A stretch of 64,000 bases of DNA. Origin: Athripsodes cinereus. Taxonomy: Eukaryota > Arthropoda > Insecta > Trichoptera > Leptoceridae. Below are positions 10,735 to 22,137 of this stretch, one piece after another (position 1 is the stretch's first letter; every line of letters starts with the position of its first letter). The notes under the pieces are model-generated. The model did not search any database. It saw only the letters and a list, made by a program, of their open reading frames with translations, and was not told the origin of the DNA. A program made the position numbers and the translations under genes. The stretch is taken from the NCBI GenBank assembly GCA_947579605.1, contig OX388306.1, positions 1,426,001-1,490,000 of the forward strand, given 5' to 3'.

Positions 10735-11110
10735 AAACGCATAATTACACGATACATGTAGATAGATTGTCGAAAAGTTCGCCAGTAGTCGATCGCTATA
10801 TACGGTTTGTCAGTGGCCCCTGCTTTTTAAAGGACAATTGAAAACGCAGCGAAGTTCAAACCCAGGATCTCTCGATAGTTATGGTCGATCCATTTGCAAT
10901 TTTTAATTAAAAAAATAAACAATCAAAAATTTTCGTTTGAATACAATTTTATTTATTTTGATTTATTCATCACCATACATCAGTAACAATTATAATCAGA
11001 ACAAAGTACGTATTTAAATAGCCATTTATATGATTCAATGCTAAGATGTTGCACATATTAAGATGTCTTCATCTAACTAAGCTGGTGGATTGAGCTTATT
11101 TCTATAAAAT
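10735..11110. other. No gene seen
   Basis: AT-rich sequence with no convincing repeat match, open frame or structured motif. Confidence 0.4.
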
Positions 11111-11139
11111 AAATGTTTGCATACTCTCTCTCTCTCCCT

Positions 11140-11245
11140 GGGCAATTATTAATCCCACATGATGGTGGGGTCTGCCATTTTTGTCTTTCGCCGCCACTCG
11201 GCTCTATTCTGTGCGTCCTCCGGGGAAGCTCCGCAGTCTCTCATG
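11140..11245 (-). pseudogene. Non-LTR RT C-terminal remnant
   Basis: Minus strand reads DMRDCGASPEDAQNRAEWRR and then a short tail ending MWD and a stop. This is the same ..A.DR..WR.. C-terminal pattern as other non-LTR polyproteins. It lies beside a (CT)n run at 11126-11137. Only about 33 codons survive. Confidence 0.6.
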
Positions 11246-11522
11246 TCTGTTTGCATACTATGAAATATAAATTACGCAAAAGTACGAGTACACAAAAGAT
11301 TTAAAAAATATTCATAAAAAAATGGTAGGTAGCTTTCTTCAAAGCGTCAGATACATGTTTTTGATAGACTGACTAAAAATTAAAGGAATTTGTTAAAAGA
11401 AGGAAATGAAAAAACTTTTGAAGTAAATAAACACGAGCTTATCTCTATATTATTATTTCAGTCTGTTTGTAAATATGTATGTTTGTATATTTGGTATGGA
11501 AAAAATAACTAGGTAAATTAAG

Positions 11523-11693
11523 GAGTTCGTCGGTAGCCTGGAGGTAGAGTCTCGGCCTCCGGAACAGGGGGTCCGTGGTTCGATCCCTGGTGTCGGCAAA
11601 CTCCCCTTTCACGGCACAAGCTTTTAGCTTAGTGTGAAAGGTGTATAAGGTTGTATTTGGGTTTATAACAAAACCCAGATATATCTTTTTTTT
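11523..11693 (+). mobile_element. tRNA-derived SINE-1, near full length
   Basis: One of the best copies. GAGTTCGTCGGTAGCCTGG at the 5' end includes the A-box, and GGTTCGATCCCTGG is the B-box. The body contains CCTTTCACGGCACAAGC and TATAAGGTTGTATTTGGG, and the 3' end is ATATATCTTTTTTT. RNA polymerase III would transcribe it from the internal boxes; mobilisation would need a partner LINE. The open frame on the other strand is not a gene. Confidence 0.9.
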
Positions 11694-11699
11694 GTAAAA

Positions 11700-12850
11700 A
11701 ATCATACGAAAATATTAGCTGTTTTAGACTTTCGCGGTCTTGAATTATAAATTATGATGTTCTTCCGGATTCACCGCATCTGGTTGGTCTGCTTAACATT
11801 GCCCTTTTCCTTCCAAAAAGTAGAGAGAGAGATAGTGAAAGTTCTGCTGTTGACACTTGTGGGTAGTTAATAACAACATCTTAATCTCACCCTGTTACAA
11901 CCCCCAACACGCACGCAGTCGATGTCAGCGTAGTGAGGGGGTATTTTATAACCTTATCTGACTGTTCAATCTAAATCGAATAAGTAGAGAAGTTTAAAAA
12001 AAAGTTGAATCGTTTCATTTAAATAAATTCAATCTTTTTTATGCATTTCTAGTTTACTCGTATTTCTGATTTAATCTTTTTTATTCCATGAAAGTTGAAT
12101 AATCTCAACATACCTACTTTAAATCTATTTGAAAAAATATTCCTTTCAACAAAATTTTAAATCCATTTGATTTGGTTGTTTCAATTTCATTGTTCAAATC
12201 TCTGGCCGGTAAGGACAAAACATTTTTTTCATATTATTACTTTTATTCCATATTTCTTCTAGATTAAGCTGTATATTACTATTTACGTTAAACCTGTATG
12301 TTTGCAAGTGAAAATAAAATATAAATAATGTTATAGATTTTATAAAAGCACGACAAGTTTAGAACTTATTTCAAAAAGTGTGCCATATTGGTAACACATA
12401 GCTTGTTAAATCTACAACCGTTTGCTTACTTTTATTTCAATTGATTAAGTTGTTCAATTAAGATCGACTCAGCAGTTGAGGGTAATTTAGGGGTACGATA
12501 GTATTATTTCTAATTACACAACTCATAACTTCATCTCCAGTTGCTATCTACATAATAATGATCGTTGTATAAATATATCACAGAGTAATTATATCATTTC
12601 GTCCCTTTCAAGTGTCATTATTATTATTATTTAACTTAATCAACACTTTTGGTATGCTTTAGCAAAGCTTGTGACGTTGATTTCGCACTTTGATATTGTT
12701 TGTGATCATATTCATTCTTTTTTTTATATTTTTATATTACAGCTTATAGCAAAATATTATAAGATTATAACAAAAACCAGATACCTACATCTTTTACTAT
12801 ATTAAAAAAAACCTTCAGAATGGCTGCGTGTTTAGTAAGTGAAACCAACG
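11700..12850. other. No gene seen
   Basis: AT-rich sequence. Short stretches such as 12185-12320 resemble tails of other repeats, but nothing can be named with confidence. Confidence 0.4.
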
Positions 12851-12864
12851 TGCCTGCAGAAAAA

Positions 12865-12975
12865 TTTCATGAATGTGAAAGTAGCGAAAGAAGTAGATTT
12901 AAAGAGAGGTTAGATGGCCGCTCTGTCTCTCTGCCTACACCATTTGGGATACGACGTGAGGGTATACATAGATAT
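12865..12975 (+). pseudogene. Non-LTR RT C-terminal end (type 2), degraded
   Basis: GTAGCGAAAGAAGTAG then CTCTGCCTACACCATTTGGG and ACGTGAGGG correspond to the end of the frame ..EAKEVCKD....SAYP.. seen intact at 42043-42297 and its untranslated tail. Frame is lost. Confidence 0.55.
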
Positions 12976-13319
12976 AATTAATAATGAAAACATTCACATC
13001 ATTCCCTTTAATCAATTTAATGTCACGTAGATATCACAAATAACATGTCTATCAAAGTTATAATTATTATTTCCACGTATCTAATAAATAACGTGTATTT
13101 TCAATAATAAAGGCTTTTCTTAGAAACAGAAACATAATATTATCTTTCATCATTGTCTTACAAAATAATACAAAGGTTGTTTATAATGAAAATACATGTT
13201 GTAATTACTGGAGTATGTTATCTTATTTCTTTCGAAAATATTGGTTTTATAATAACATAATAATATTTTCGTAAAAAATAAGATAACACGTTATTAATGA
13301 ATAAGTAACGTGTTATCTA

Positions 13320-13390
13320 TACACCCCCTTACGCGGCATTCCTGTGGGGAAAGTAGAGAGGACAGAACGCCAAGTCTACCTGTGCTCGAA
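13320..13390 (-). pseudogene. Non-LTR 3' end (type 2), short remnant
   Basis: CCCCCTTACGCGGCATTCC through AGGACAGAACGCCA is the reverse complement of the type-2 3' end found at 45340-45390 and 61640-61700. Confidence 0.5.
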
Positions 13391-13759
13391 CGTTATTTTT
13401 CTTCCTTCTTCTGTCATGGTTTACTGGCTATGAGAAGTATAAGTTATTCACTGTGTCGGTGTTTAGGTAGTGGAACCTCATCATGAAATTAAAAAAACAA
13501 ATGATTTTTTCTAAGATGTTTTTTTATTGATAGAAAAGTCAATCATCTTAAAGTTACTTCATAAGACTTAATAGTAGACTAAATATTTTATATAAATTGA
13601 AAAATTTAACACTGTATTTTCCGCTTTAATTTTTAATGAGTTAAACGTTTTCAAAACTTACTGTTTCATCTACAGAAGTAAAGTTCTAAAACAGTGTTTA
13701 ATTTTTTAATTTATATAAAATATAAATATTTAACAGTTGAAATGGAATTCCCAACATTC

Positions 13760-14015
13760 ATCATTGCCCTCAACGCTCCTCTCGGGAGCACAGCGCAGAA
13801 ACCAGCCTCCTTCATTCAGAACGTCTCTGCGCCAATTGCGTCACCTCTTTCCACGACATTCCCTGCGCTCTGATACCGTTGGCATAGGAACGGTGTATTG
13901 TGAAAGAGGGCAGCCCGGGCCGACGGAACCCTTGCGGACGGAAGAACAGTGCTCTTTTTGGCCAACTATCATTCGACATTTTCAAAACATGTCCCAGCCA
14001 GGACCATCGTCTCTC
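13760..14015 (-). pseudogene. Non-LTR RT C-terminal part (type 1), second copy
   Basis: Minus strand reads RRWSWLGHVLKMSNDSWPKR, FFRPQGFRRPG and SWKEVTQLAQRRSE, the same protein end as 9832-10100. The 3' end lies at about 13760 with CATCATTG in place of a longer (ATC)n. The 5' truncation at about 14015 is shorter than in the first copy. Confidence 0.85.
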
Positions 14016-14440
14016 CACAACATTAATCACACAATATTTCAAAATTTCTCAATAGTTCTTATAAGTCTTAATACTCAGTAGTGAGAAGATTATGTTGTTT
14101 GATATGGCAATATATATTTTATAGAGCTTCAAGAAAAAAACACTGAAACTTCAATATATTATAAGAATCAGGACAAACATTAAACTTTTCTAATGTATTC
14201 CTAATATCAGGTGTCGGGAACGTGATTGATTTGAGAGTGGCGTCGCGACGAGACGTCGCTCCTTGTACTATATCTGTAGGCTTCTTAACTTAAAACAACA
14301 TTTCCCATAAGGTTACCGAAATATGTAGGTATATACAAAACATTGGTTGTACTAGACTTTTTATATTGGTAATGATTTTTTTAAGATATATTCCACAATT
14401 TGGTATAGGGATTTAGAAAACTCTTACCTACTACTATCCA
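14015..14440. other. No gene seen
   Basis: AT-rich; 14210-14275 is less AT-rich (CGTCGCGACGAGACGTCGC) but has no recognisable partner in the window. Confidence 0.35.
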
Positions 14441-14444
14441 TCAC

Positions 14445-14640
14445 AGCATATCTCCCAAGTGGCCTAGCCAGCAGAGCAGCTGCATGTAATAAACATAAAA
14501 GCTGTCCTCTCCGTGTCGGCAAAAAATAAGAAATTCAGGATGGGTGACAAACCTCATCGCTGAATTAAAGATGTAAAATCTGTTAATTTTTCGAACATCA
14601 ACCCTTTGAGGGATACTCGAAAATTAACACGTGGAGGCTA
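14445..14640 (-). repeat. TAG-tail repeat copy
   Basis: Starts CACAGCATATCTCCCAAGTGG and continues with CTGCATGTAATAAACATAAA, ATTCAGGATGGGTGAC and CATCGCTGAATTAAAGATG in family order. Confidence 0.8.
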
Positions 14641-14649
14641 TGGTTGTTT

Positions 14650-15870
14650 TGGCAGTCCAGCCCTTCAGTTTGCCCACTATGGCGTCTCTGGTATGGACAA
14701 AGTTTGTTTAGTGTAGAAATTCGAATAAGTGGAAATTTCCAGCCATCATAACATGCCTACATATACACAGTCTCGCTTGCTCACTCAATCACCACAATAG
14801 CACAAATCCAAAGCTTTTATTGTTTTGTTTATTGTTGTGGTATTATAATTTACTAATTTGGCGTTTCTAGGATACGAGATAAGATCTGCGTAGAGTGTAA
14901 GCTGCCAGGACCCATATCCCAATGAGTACATAATTGATTTACCTAAATAAAATCTCATTAAGGATTTAGGAAGCTCTAGGGACTAATTAATCATCATTAT
15001 TCTATTATTCTCGCTAAATTGATGTGACGGGAGTACAAACACATTATTATTACACCAACACGTGTATAAACACAAACCCAATTATAAGATTATATTTCAC
15101 TAATTAAATTAATCCAATCCTTTCCATAATTAGTTGAATAAGGATATACGTGTTTTTCAAATTTACTAATATAAAATGAAGTATTACCAAGTTAATGTGG
15201 AGGATTTGTAGAGCGATTGAATGATGAAGAGGGCGTACCTATCAATCTGAACGAGGGCAATTCTTTTCGATAACTAAATAATATTTAATATAATAAAGAG
15301 AACCGTGAATTTTAATTGTTATTTGTTTGTGGAATTGATAGAGTGGAATGATTATGTTTAAGATGAAAGATGACGATTTCAACAAAAAACAATATAGTAG
15401 AAAAACATTTATTTTAATTTCATTGTAGAAGCTAACTGGATTGGCCACAACATCAGGCAGCCAGGCCAGAATTAAAGAGACATGCTGAAAATAGGGAGGA
15501 ATGGAGAAGAAAATCCAAACTCGTTGCAGACCAATCCAATGGATTGTAACTCACTATATATGGAATTCTCAGTGTTGAGCCATGGAACTATATTTAATCA
15601 AATGATATAGAAAATCGAATAGACTTGTATTCTTAGTAAAATATAATAAGATTGACATTTTGAGGTTACACATGTGGAAGATATTGTAATATTTTGTTAT
15701 CTGTTTACATACTTGACTTCTTCACGAATAAAACACCCTTTGTATAGAATATGATTTAACAGAATTTTTCATTATACCTAACTATCCGTTTATTTTTATA
15801 TATTATTTACGAGAAATGATATTTACACGAGAAAACGAGAAAACAAACTATTGACTGATATTGAATTTAC
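14650..15870. other. No gene seen
   Basis: AT-rich. A 68-codon minus-strand frame (15242-15448) is hydrophobic, low complexity and unsupported. Positions 15425-15560 are less AT-rich but show no domain I can name. Confidence 0.4.
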
Positions 15871-15883
15871 TCTAATACCAATT

Positions 15884-16140
15884 CAAATGATCTAGAGTTT
15901 GTGTGTTCACATTGTGAAAAGACATTTTAAACATATTTGATATCAATAAAACACTGTTTTACTTTTCACTATTGATTTATTAATACTCTAGCGCTTTCGT
16001 CAAGTTAGCTTGACATTTTCAAGAAATTTTTTTCTTGTAATTAGTTCTCTTGAAAATGTTAAGCTAACTTGACGAAAGCGCTTGAGTATTAATAAATCAA
16101 TAGTGAAAAGTAAAACAGTGTTTTATTGATATCAAATATG
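15884..16140. mobile_element. Fold-back element with hammerhead-like arms and a 13-bp target duplication
   Basis: The direct repeat TCTAATACCAATT occurs at 15871-15883 and 16141-16153 and flanks the insert like a target-site duplication. Inside, 15931-16025 and 16047-16141 form a nearly perfect inverted repeat of about 95 bp. Each arm contains a motif reading (plus strand of the right arm) TTGAAAA, T, stem GTTAAG/CTTGAC, GAA, self-complementary AGCGCT. That is a hammerhead-like order with a degenerate first core strand. Inverted terminal copies and variable-length duplications fit Penelope-like elements. No coding sequence remains. Confidence 0.7.
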
Positions 16141-16699
16141 TCTAATACCAATTGTTTGAAAAAAATAAATGAAATGGCGACTTATATCGAGTGATAAATA
16201 AAACATAATGAAGCTGCGAAAATGAGCTAGAATTATACTAGGTAAGCGACTGAAGAAACTGAACGAGTTTCGAAAAATACTAACTGAGCTTTATCAAGAC
16301 TAATACATCAATTCAAATTGTATTCTTAAATTTGCCCAAATCAGCTTTTTATAAACCCAAACAATATTTTTTTCTACTTTTGCAAAATAATAAAATATTA
16401 AAATGTCGATTAAAGTTTCTACCTTAATAAAAGTTTGGTAATAAATGTTTCTAAAGCTAAGTGATTTCGATTAATAGTCCTGACTTAATTTAAAAAGTAG
16501 AATATAAAAGGTTTTTGTTGATTCTCTTACATTATTTACAAGAAGACTTAGTAAGTAATAAAACGTAGGTAATATTAAGCTTTATAATTAAGTTTGTAAT
16601 TAATTAATTATTTCAAGGTCGAAATACAATATCTAACTTTCAAATTCCTGTACTAAAATTAAAGTTTGAAATGTGCAAGTATTTATGTAAGTACACCTT

Positions 16700-16890
16700 T
16701 TTTTCTTCTTCATGTGTTCTACCGGGTCCCCTCGATGTTGACGAATATTGGGAGAAAGTTTCCCTGTCTTAGACGGAGCAAAACAGTTCCCCACAGTTCT
16801 AACACCGGTCCATTCTCAGATGTTTCGAAGCCAGAGAGCTTTCTTATGCCGACCACTTTGCATCCCTCGATTTTCCCTTCATGACAACCT
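16700..16890 (-). pseudogene. Degenerate non-LTR RT C-terminal end (type 3)
   Basis: The minus strand, read across frames, keeps pieces such as KHLRMDR, ELF and RGP that align in order with the better copy at 57028-57175 (NIREWT, VEELF, QDRVAYARVI). Several stops and shifts. The short open frames in both directions here are incidental. Confidence 0.4.
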
Positions 16891-16899
16891 GAATCGCAA

Positions 16900-17550
16900 A
16901 CTTTTGACTGAAAAAAGTTCAATATCAATTCATAGTTTTTTTGTGATATTTACCTACATTATTATTTGGGTATAATTTTAAATAGTGTTAAAATTAGACT
17001 AACAAATTGTATATATAATTACCTATTCAAAATTCATTGAAACAAATTTGTAAACGATATTTCATACAAGTGGTTATAATTAATTGTCATAATAATAAAA
17101 AAATCTTTAAATGCGCCATTGCGGTCGTTCGTATCACAAAATAGCACTAAATAAATTGTCTAATTTAAAATTATTACAGTCTACATGGTGCATGGAATTA
17201 GTGATTAATGCGTTCTTATCCAAGCGAAGAATTTCGCCAAATGTACTTTCAAGTTAATGTGGTGAAGTCTTTATTTGAATACATTAATCAAATTGGACGT
17301 TATTTCTCTTATATGTAGATACCTTTTATAAAACCGAAATCTAAAATGTAAGAAAGTGAGTTAGTGGTAATTGCCAGCGGTCTGTATGTTTTGTCAGAAT
17401 TAGAAACACACATATTATTAAATTATTCGAGTCGGATAATGGAACGCATATCTGATCGATCTGCCCTCGCCAAAGATTGTATAGCATCAAATGTTTAGAA
17501 TATTTACTACATAATTTTTTTTTATTGTTTAACCGGATTTGGGTGTAGAT
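16900..17550. other. No gene seen
   Basis: AT-rich sequence. A 107-codon minus-strand frame begins just inside the palindrome at 17561 and has no recognisable domain. Confidence 0.35.
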
Positions 17551-17560
17551 GACAAAACCA

Positions 17561-17979
17561 ATCAGAAACCTCGATTGGAGAACCACGTCTACACAATGCA
17601 ACATTGTGTAAAATCTAATCGGAAGAAGTGAGAAAGGTGTCCCAATGCTTACGAATTGGCTCAAGGCTGGCTTAAGTGATCACTTTCGGTGTCCATGGAC
17701 AACGTTCACCAATTCCACCATTCTCACTGTCACGATGTAAAGTCCACCAAAGATGGTTGCTCCTAAGTTTTGCATAAAGCGTCTCTCGATTGCTGGACCT
17801 TACATCGTGACAGTGAGAATGGTGAAATTAGTGAACGTTGTCCATTGACGCCAAAAGTGATCACTTAAGCCAGCTTTGAGCCAATTCGTAAGCGTTGGGA
17901 CACCTTTTTCACTTCTTCCGATTAGATTCTACACAATGTTGCATTGTGTAGACATGGTTCTCCAATCGAGGTTTCTGAT
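17561..17979. mobile_element. Long inverted repeat, arms about 190 bp
   Basis: Left arm 17561-17746 (ATCAGAAACCTCGATTGGAG to CACGATGTAAAGTCCA) is mirrored by 17794-17979 with a 47-bp loop. The arms contain CTACACAATGCAACATTG and AAGTGATCAC as internal landmarks. The left-arm text recurs once at 38150-38250 without its mirror. A fold-back or MITE-like element of unknown class; transcripts would form a long hairpin. Confidence 0.85.
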
Positions 17980-18189
17980 TATATAGCATTGTCATTCCGT
18001 CTAAAAGGCTTTTGAATGCCTTGAGGACCTTTTTTCGTAACACATCCGTCCCATGACAATGAAATCGGAGCTTCATGAACGTCGTTGGAAGAGGTGATTC
18101 GATTGACAAAGAAGCGTTCGTTTTTCATTGGTATCTTTCAATGTAGTAGGTGTTTGTTATGTAACAGGTAAAAATGTCTTTTACAAATT

Positions 18190-18625
18190 ATGTTTCAAAA
18201 AACGTTAAGGCCGCTTTTTCGCAAAAACGTTAAAATATTCAATTTTCAACAAGTTTGGTAGAAAAACTCTCAAAACTTGTTGACCCTGCAAACATTTTTA
18301 TTTAATATAATATACGAAAAGAAATATTTATTACCAATATTAATAAGTTCTTTACTTAAAAAAAAACTTGATTATCGCTTCATATTATTCGTTTTTAAAA
18401 AAGCATATTTCTAAAAATCGAAATTGAGGGTGTGTTTCGCAGACAATGCACGAGAAACCTACAATTTTTCATAAATATATTTTTTATAGTTACCTATTTA
18501 AAATATAAGCTGAATAAATTGTAAATTTTTATGTTTCGTTCATGGATATTAACCGATTTAAAAAAATCATTTTTTTGATAAAATTTCTTGAAATGTATAA
18601 ATCACTACTTCAAAAAACTTTATGT
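18190..18625 (+). repeat. Repeat shared with 38.3-38.7 kb
   Basis: Landmarks CGCAAAAACGTTAAAATATTC, AACAAGTTTGGTA, TCTCAAAACTTGT, AAGCATATTTCTAAAAATCG and GGGTGTGTTT occur in the same order and spacing at 38265-38665. Together with the palindrome next to it this is a two-part unit found at both loci. Confidence 0.8.
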
Positions 18626-18652
18626 GCTAAAATAAATGCACGTGTGAATTTG

Positions 18653-18757
18653 TGACATGAGAACTGATATTTGTGACATGAGAGCTGATATTTGTGACAT
18701 GAGAACTGATATTTGTGACATGAGAACTGATATTTGTGACATGAGAACAGATATCTG
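18653..18757. repeat. 21-bp tandem repeat, 5 copies
   Basis: TGACATGAGAACTGATATTTG starts at 18653, 18674, 18695, 18716 and 18737. The second copy has GAGCTG and the last is eroded to ACAGATATCTG. Confidence 0.95.
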
Positions 18758-19324
18758 ATCACATTTCATTGTGTGAAAAGCTTTTGTTCTGATTTAGATG
18801 TTGGTTTTGCCTCCCTAAGAGGTTTCATTCATCAGCGTCATCCCTAAATATCTCAAGGGAGAAAATATATTTAACTCGAACGAGCGAAAGTTCTAAATGG
18901 GCTATGTATGTAAGTTCCCCAGCGAAAAAGTTTTAAATTCAAAATGCTTCAGTTTCACCATAAATCTATTTTAAAAGGTTCAATGTATCTCAGAGCAATC
19001 GATCATATAATTTCACTCCAGAAACTTTTGCCTCTCGAAATTTCCTTTCGAACTCACTGTATTGCTACTGCACAAGAAATATAAAATCATATTTAATTAT
19101 ACATAAATCAATAAAAAAATCTTTGAATAATTTCTTTATAAAATCTCTCTTGGATGATGAAAGAGACGGTGTGAGAAAGCGTACCGTTTTAAAATATTGT
19201 TTTAGTGCAACTATGTAAATAATTATTAAATTATATGAGCCTTTTTGCTACTGCGGTTTCGATAAAACGTCCACCATTAATTAACGAGCGATTTTTGAGT
19301 TTAATGAGGTGTTCGTACAAAGAA

Positions 19325-19770
19325 CAAAATCCGTCGGTCGTCCATTGATCGTCAAACGTGTTCACACAGTCCACCAGCATTGATTCAATCTATAGATGCG
19401 TTTTGATTTTGACGTTGTTTTCAAAATGGCGTCGAAATGGAGATCGCGGAGTGTTTATTCCTAGTTGAAAATATTATAGTAGAGGTTATAAGGCGCCTTT
19501 TAATTAAGAAAACAAACGCCACACTCTAACAGCAAAGATAACAACTGTCACGAAACGGGAAACATTATAAAGTGTATAGGTTATAAAGTTTTTACAATAG
19601 ACACGGATGCCGTGCACATCTACGCATGCGCGCATCGTTCCACCAACGAAAAAAGTTGAAAGGTGGTCAACTTGAGACGATATCGTTTTTACTGGTTTTT
19701 ACCGTTTCAGATTAACTGACAATTTGTTCGCACGGTTCAAATGGCTAACGATATTTTGGTTTCCTGATAA
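19325..19770 (-). mobile_element. Inverted copy of the 42.5 kb PIF/Harbinger-like MITE
   Basis: Reverse complement of 42500-42960. Shared landmarks are TTTTCAAAATGGCGTCGA, GGTTATAAGGCGCCTTTTAAT, AAGTGTATAGGTTATAAAG, GGTGGTCAACTTGAGACGAT and GGTTCAAATGGC. The outer ends are worn, so target duplication cannot be read. Non-coding. Confidence 0.85.
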
Positions 19771-19774
19771 TATT

Positions 19775-20990
19775 CGCCGCCTCGTGAGAACAACGTGTAA
19801 GATATAAAAATACTAACGCAAGCGAATAACCGAAAACACAAACTTTTATTAAAAAAATACTTGCATTTATTATATTTTTATCATTCGGGATAATCTGGCT
19901 ATAGAATGTTTGAAATTTAAACCGCAAGTGTATTGAAGTACTTACTAATAACAATACAATAATATAATGACTTAGGTATGTATGTAATGTTTTGTCTCGA
20001 ATCACTCAAGGTTGTCTTTGGCTCATACTGATTAATGAGAATTTACAATAATACTAGTACTTATTGATAAAACATTAAAATAATATATAATTATAATTTG
20101 GATGCGTTATCGGAGTAAATGAGTACAAGGTGAATAAAACTACATGTAATATATTTATAGTTTTACTGGCACGTGAAAACAAAGTGATGCACCATATCTC
20201 CACAGAAGAAACAGGCCGATTTTATTGTGTCAGTCCGAGAATTTTAATTATCTCAAATAAATTAAGAGAATATTGTCTTGAGTTAGGAATATATCCTTGA
20301 ATTAAGAAAATCAGTTCTCTTCAGTTCGGTTCTTCACTTCTAAATTCTAAATACTTCAATGAGATTGAGAATTTTAATTTCTGCGATAAAGATTTCTTGA
20401 GAATTTTCATTTTTCTAAAACAATATATCTTGTAGAATTGAGAAATAATTTCTTGCTTTGAAATTTTTTTTCAGATTAAGATGAAAATTTTCTTAGGCTA
20501 AGAGAATATTTATCCAAAATTTTAGTTTTTTACCTCAACACAAACCCGCTGATGTCATGAATTAGCCCAGGCATATTTTTTTTACTTTGACCAGTAGGGT
20601 TTTTCTTTACATTTAGCCACTTTGCACGTCGTATGATTAAACTCAAGACGAGATAAAGATCGTATTTAGATTTTCTAGATTTGGATGAAAAATTACTCAG
20701 CGACTTGTTGGACATTTAAGATTTAGTAATATTTATTTTGAGCACTCAAATTAAACACGCGAATTTCGGAGTCATAAACTTCAAACAAGTGCTTTGTGTA
20801 CACTCGATAAAACACATCATTGATTTGTATGCATAGATCATAACAATGAATTCGTGATTCATGTTATTATAGTGAACCAAGAACAAAGTACACAGCCAAA
20901 AGATATGTCCTTTGTTTTGGCGATAAAAACGTGAGTAAATTATGTACATGGACTTGTAAGGACAAAAGCCGAAAAGGAGCGCCGTTTTAA
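19775..20990. other. No gene; AGAATTTT-rich stretch and MITE half
   Basis: Positions 20225-20520 are rich in degenerate GAGAATTTT words. Positions 20615-20680 (ACGTCGTATGATTAAACTC, AAGATCGTATTTAGATTTT) match one half of the MITEs at 59506-59924. Short open frames have no recognisable domains. Confidence 0.45.
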
Positions 20991-21084
20991 ATAGGTGAGG
21001 TTAGTTGGGGTGAGTGCGACATAGTTTTGGACGAGATGGCTTTGATCATTGATTTATTATCAATGATCATACTAACTTTATTTT

Positions 21085-21165
21085 AATGTTTGGATCCTTG
21101 CGGTGGTTTTTACACAAAACGGCGCATCATAAATAAGTAGTCTAGTTATTATTATTATTAAAAAA
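21085..21165 (+). repeat. Non-LTR 3' end with (ATT)n tail
   Basis: CCTTGCGGTGGTTTTTACAC, AAAACGGCGCATCATAAAT and then an ATT microsatellite. The reverse complement is at 48965-49055. Confidence 0.6.
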
Positions 21166-21197
21166 TAAACTGATTATACCTACAAAAAACACAAGAG

Positions 21198-21310
21198 CGG
21201 CGTGGTTCCATCTAAGGTGCTGGCAAACTCCTCTTTCACGACACAAGCTTTTAACGTGACAGGTGCATAAGATTGTATTTGGGTTTATAACAAAAACCCA
21301 AATATGTCTC
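21198..21310 (+). mobile_element. SINE-1 fragment, 5'-truncated
   Basis: Begins near the B-box region (CGTGGTTCCATC) and retains the body through TATTTGGGTTTATAACAAAAA. The A-box half is missing. Confidence 0.75.
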
Positions 21311-21347
21311 GTTTCTAATTTATAAAAAAAGATTTTCAGTTCTAGAG

Positions 21348-21678
21348 CGAGGGTGGCCAACCCGCCCGCGGCCCGCGGGGTGCCTGCTTGTGGCCCGCAA
21401 AGCACATGCAGATTTTTTTTATAATAGTCAGTACTATTATCTACCCGTTACTTTTTTGAAAAAAGGTATTTGGAAAAAAATATTCTTAAAGGAAATCGAG
21501 GAGTTTGCAAAACATTTCAAATTCCTATACCATTTTGAAAATTTGGTGACCGGGGGGGGGGGGGTAGAAATTTCAAGGTGAAGTAAAAGTTCCATATATA
21601 TGGATTATATTGTTGTGGCCCAGTAGGAAATCTCATTTCTAAATTTGGCCCGGCTGCTGAAAAGGTTGGCCACCCATG
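21348..21678. mobile_element. hAT-type MITE, 331 bp, 8-bp target duplication
   Basis: The exact 8-bp repeat TTCTAGAG flanks the element (21340-21347 and 21679-21686), the length typical of hAT transposons. Terminal inverted repeats are GGGTGGCCAACC at the left and GGTTGGCCACCC at the right. The interior has GGCCCGC-rich ends and a G-run at about 21550-21561. No transposase frame, so it depended on a hAT transposase elsewhere. The 63- and 65-codon frames crossing it are incidental. Confidence 0.9.
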
Positions 21679-21894
21679 TTCTAGAGTGTAGTAGCATTTG
21701 CCCCATATACGCACTTACCCCAACTGACCTTACAAATGGTACCTAGGTATTTTTTATGTATTTTATCTGCGTAAACTTTAGCGAAAAAAACTAACACAAT
21801 AAATTATGTCACGTATTTACGTAGAAATACCCCTAATTAAAGTGCCTAATCTTTTTTTCCTAGGAAATTTCGTCATTGAATATTCTGTATTAAT

Positions 21895-22110
21895 CAAAGG
21901 GAAAGTGGATGCTAAAAGATCATTGCCATCTCTGTCAAAACAGGTATTCGTCAAATCTCACGTATATCATCTGTGATTCAGCGATGAGGCATGACACTCA
22001 TCCTGAATGTCTTATTTTTTATTGGTACGACGAGGACGATCTGCATGTTCATTACATAAAATTAGTCCACTGTGGGATATGCCGTGACGGTAGCCATAGA
22101 ATAGTAATTA
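21895..22110 (+). repeat. TAG-tail repeat copy
   Basis: ATTCAGCGATGAGGCATG, CATCCTGAATGTCTTATTTTT and GTGGGATATGCCGTGACGGTA in family order on the sense strand. The 74-codon frame here is part of the repeat. Confidence 0.8.
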
Positions 22111-22137
22111 TAACTATTAACCTAATATTATAATGTT

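Larger units (their letters stand above)
20996..21733. mobile_element. Outer MITE-like element, interrupted by a SINE and a hAT MITE
   Basis: TGAGGTTAGTTGGGGTGAGTG at about 20995-21015 and its inverted counterpart CGCACTTACCCCAACTGACC at about 21711-21730 look like terminal inverted repeats of one element. Between them lie a non-LTR 3' end (21085-21165), a SINE-1 fragment (21198-21310) and a hAT MITE (21348-21678), so nearly all the interior was inserted later. Confidence 0.5.

Noticed and set aside
11523..11600. A tRNA gene at the SINE head
   Set aside because: Boxes are present but no cloverleaf with paired acceptor ends can be drawn, and the same head recurs with a SINE body and poly(A).
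17341..17664. 107-codon minus-strand frame
   Set aside because: It overlaps the arm of a palindrome, has no domain, and its composition matches non-coding neighbours.
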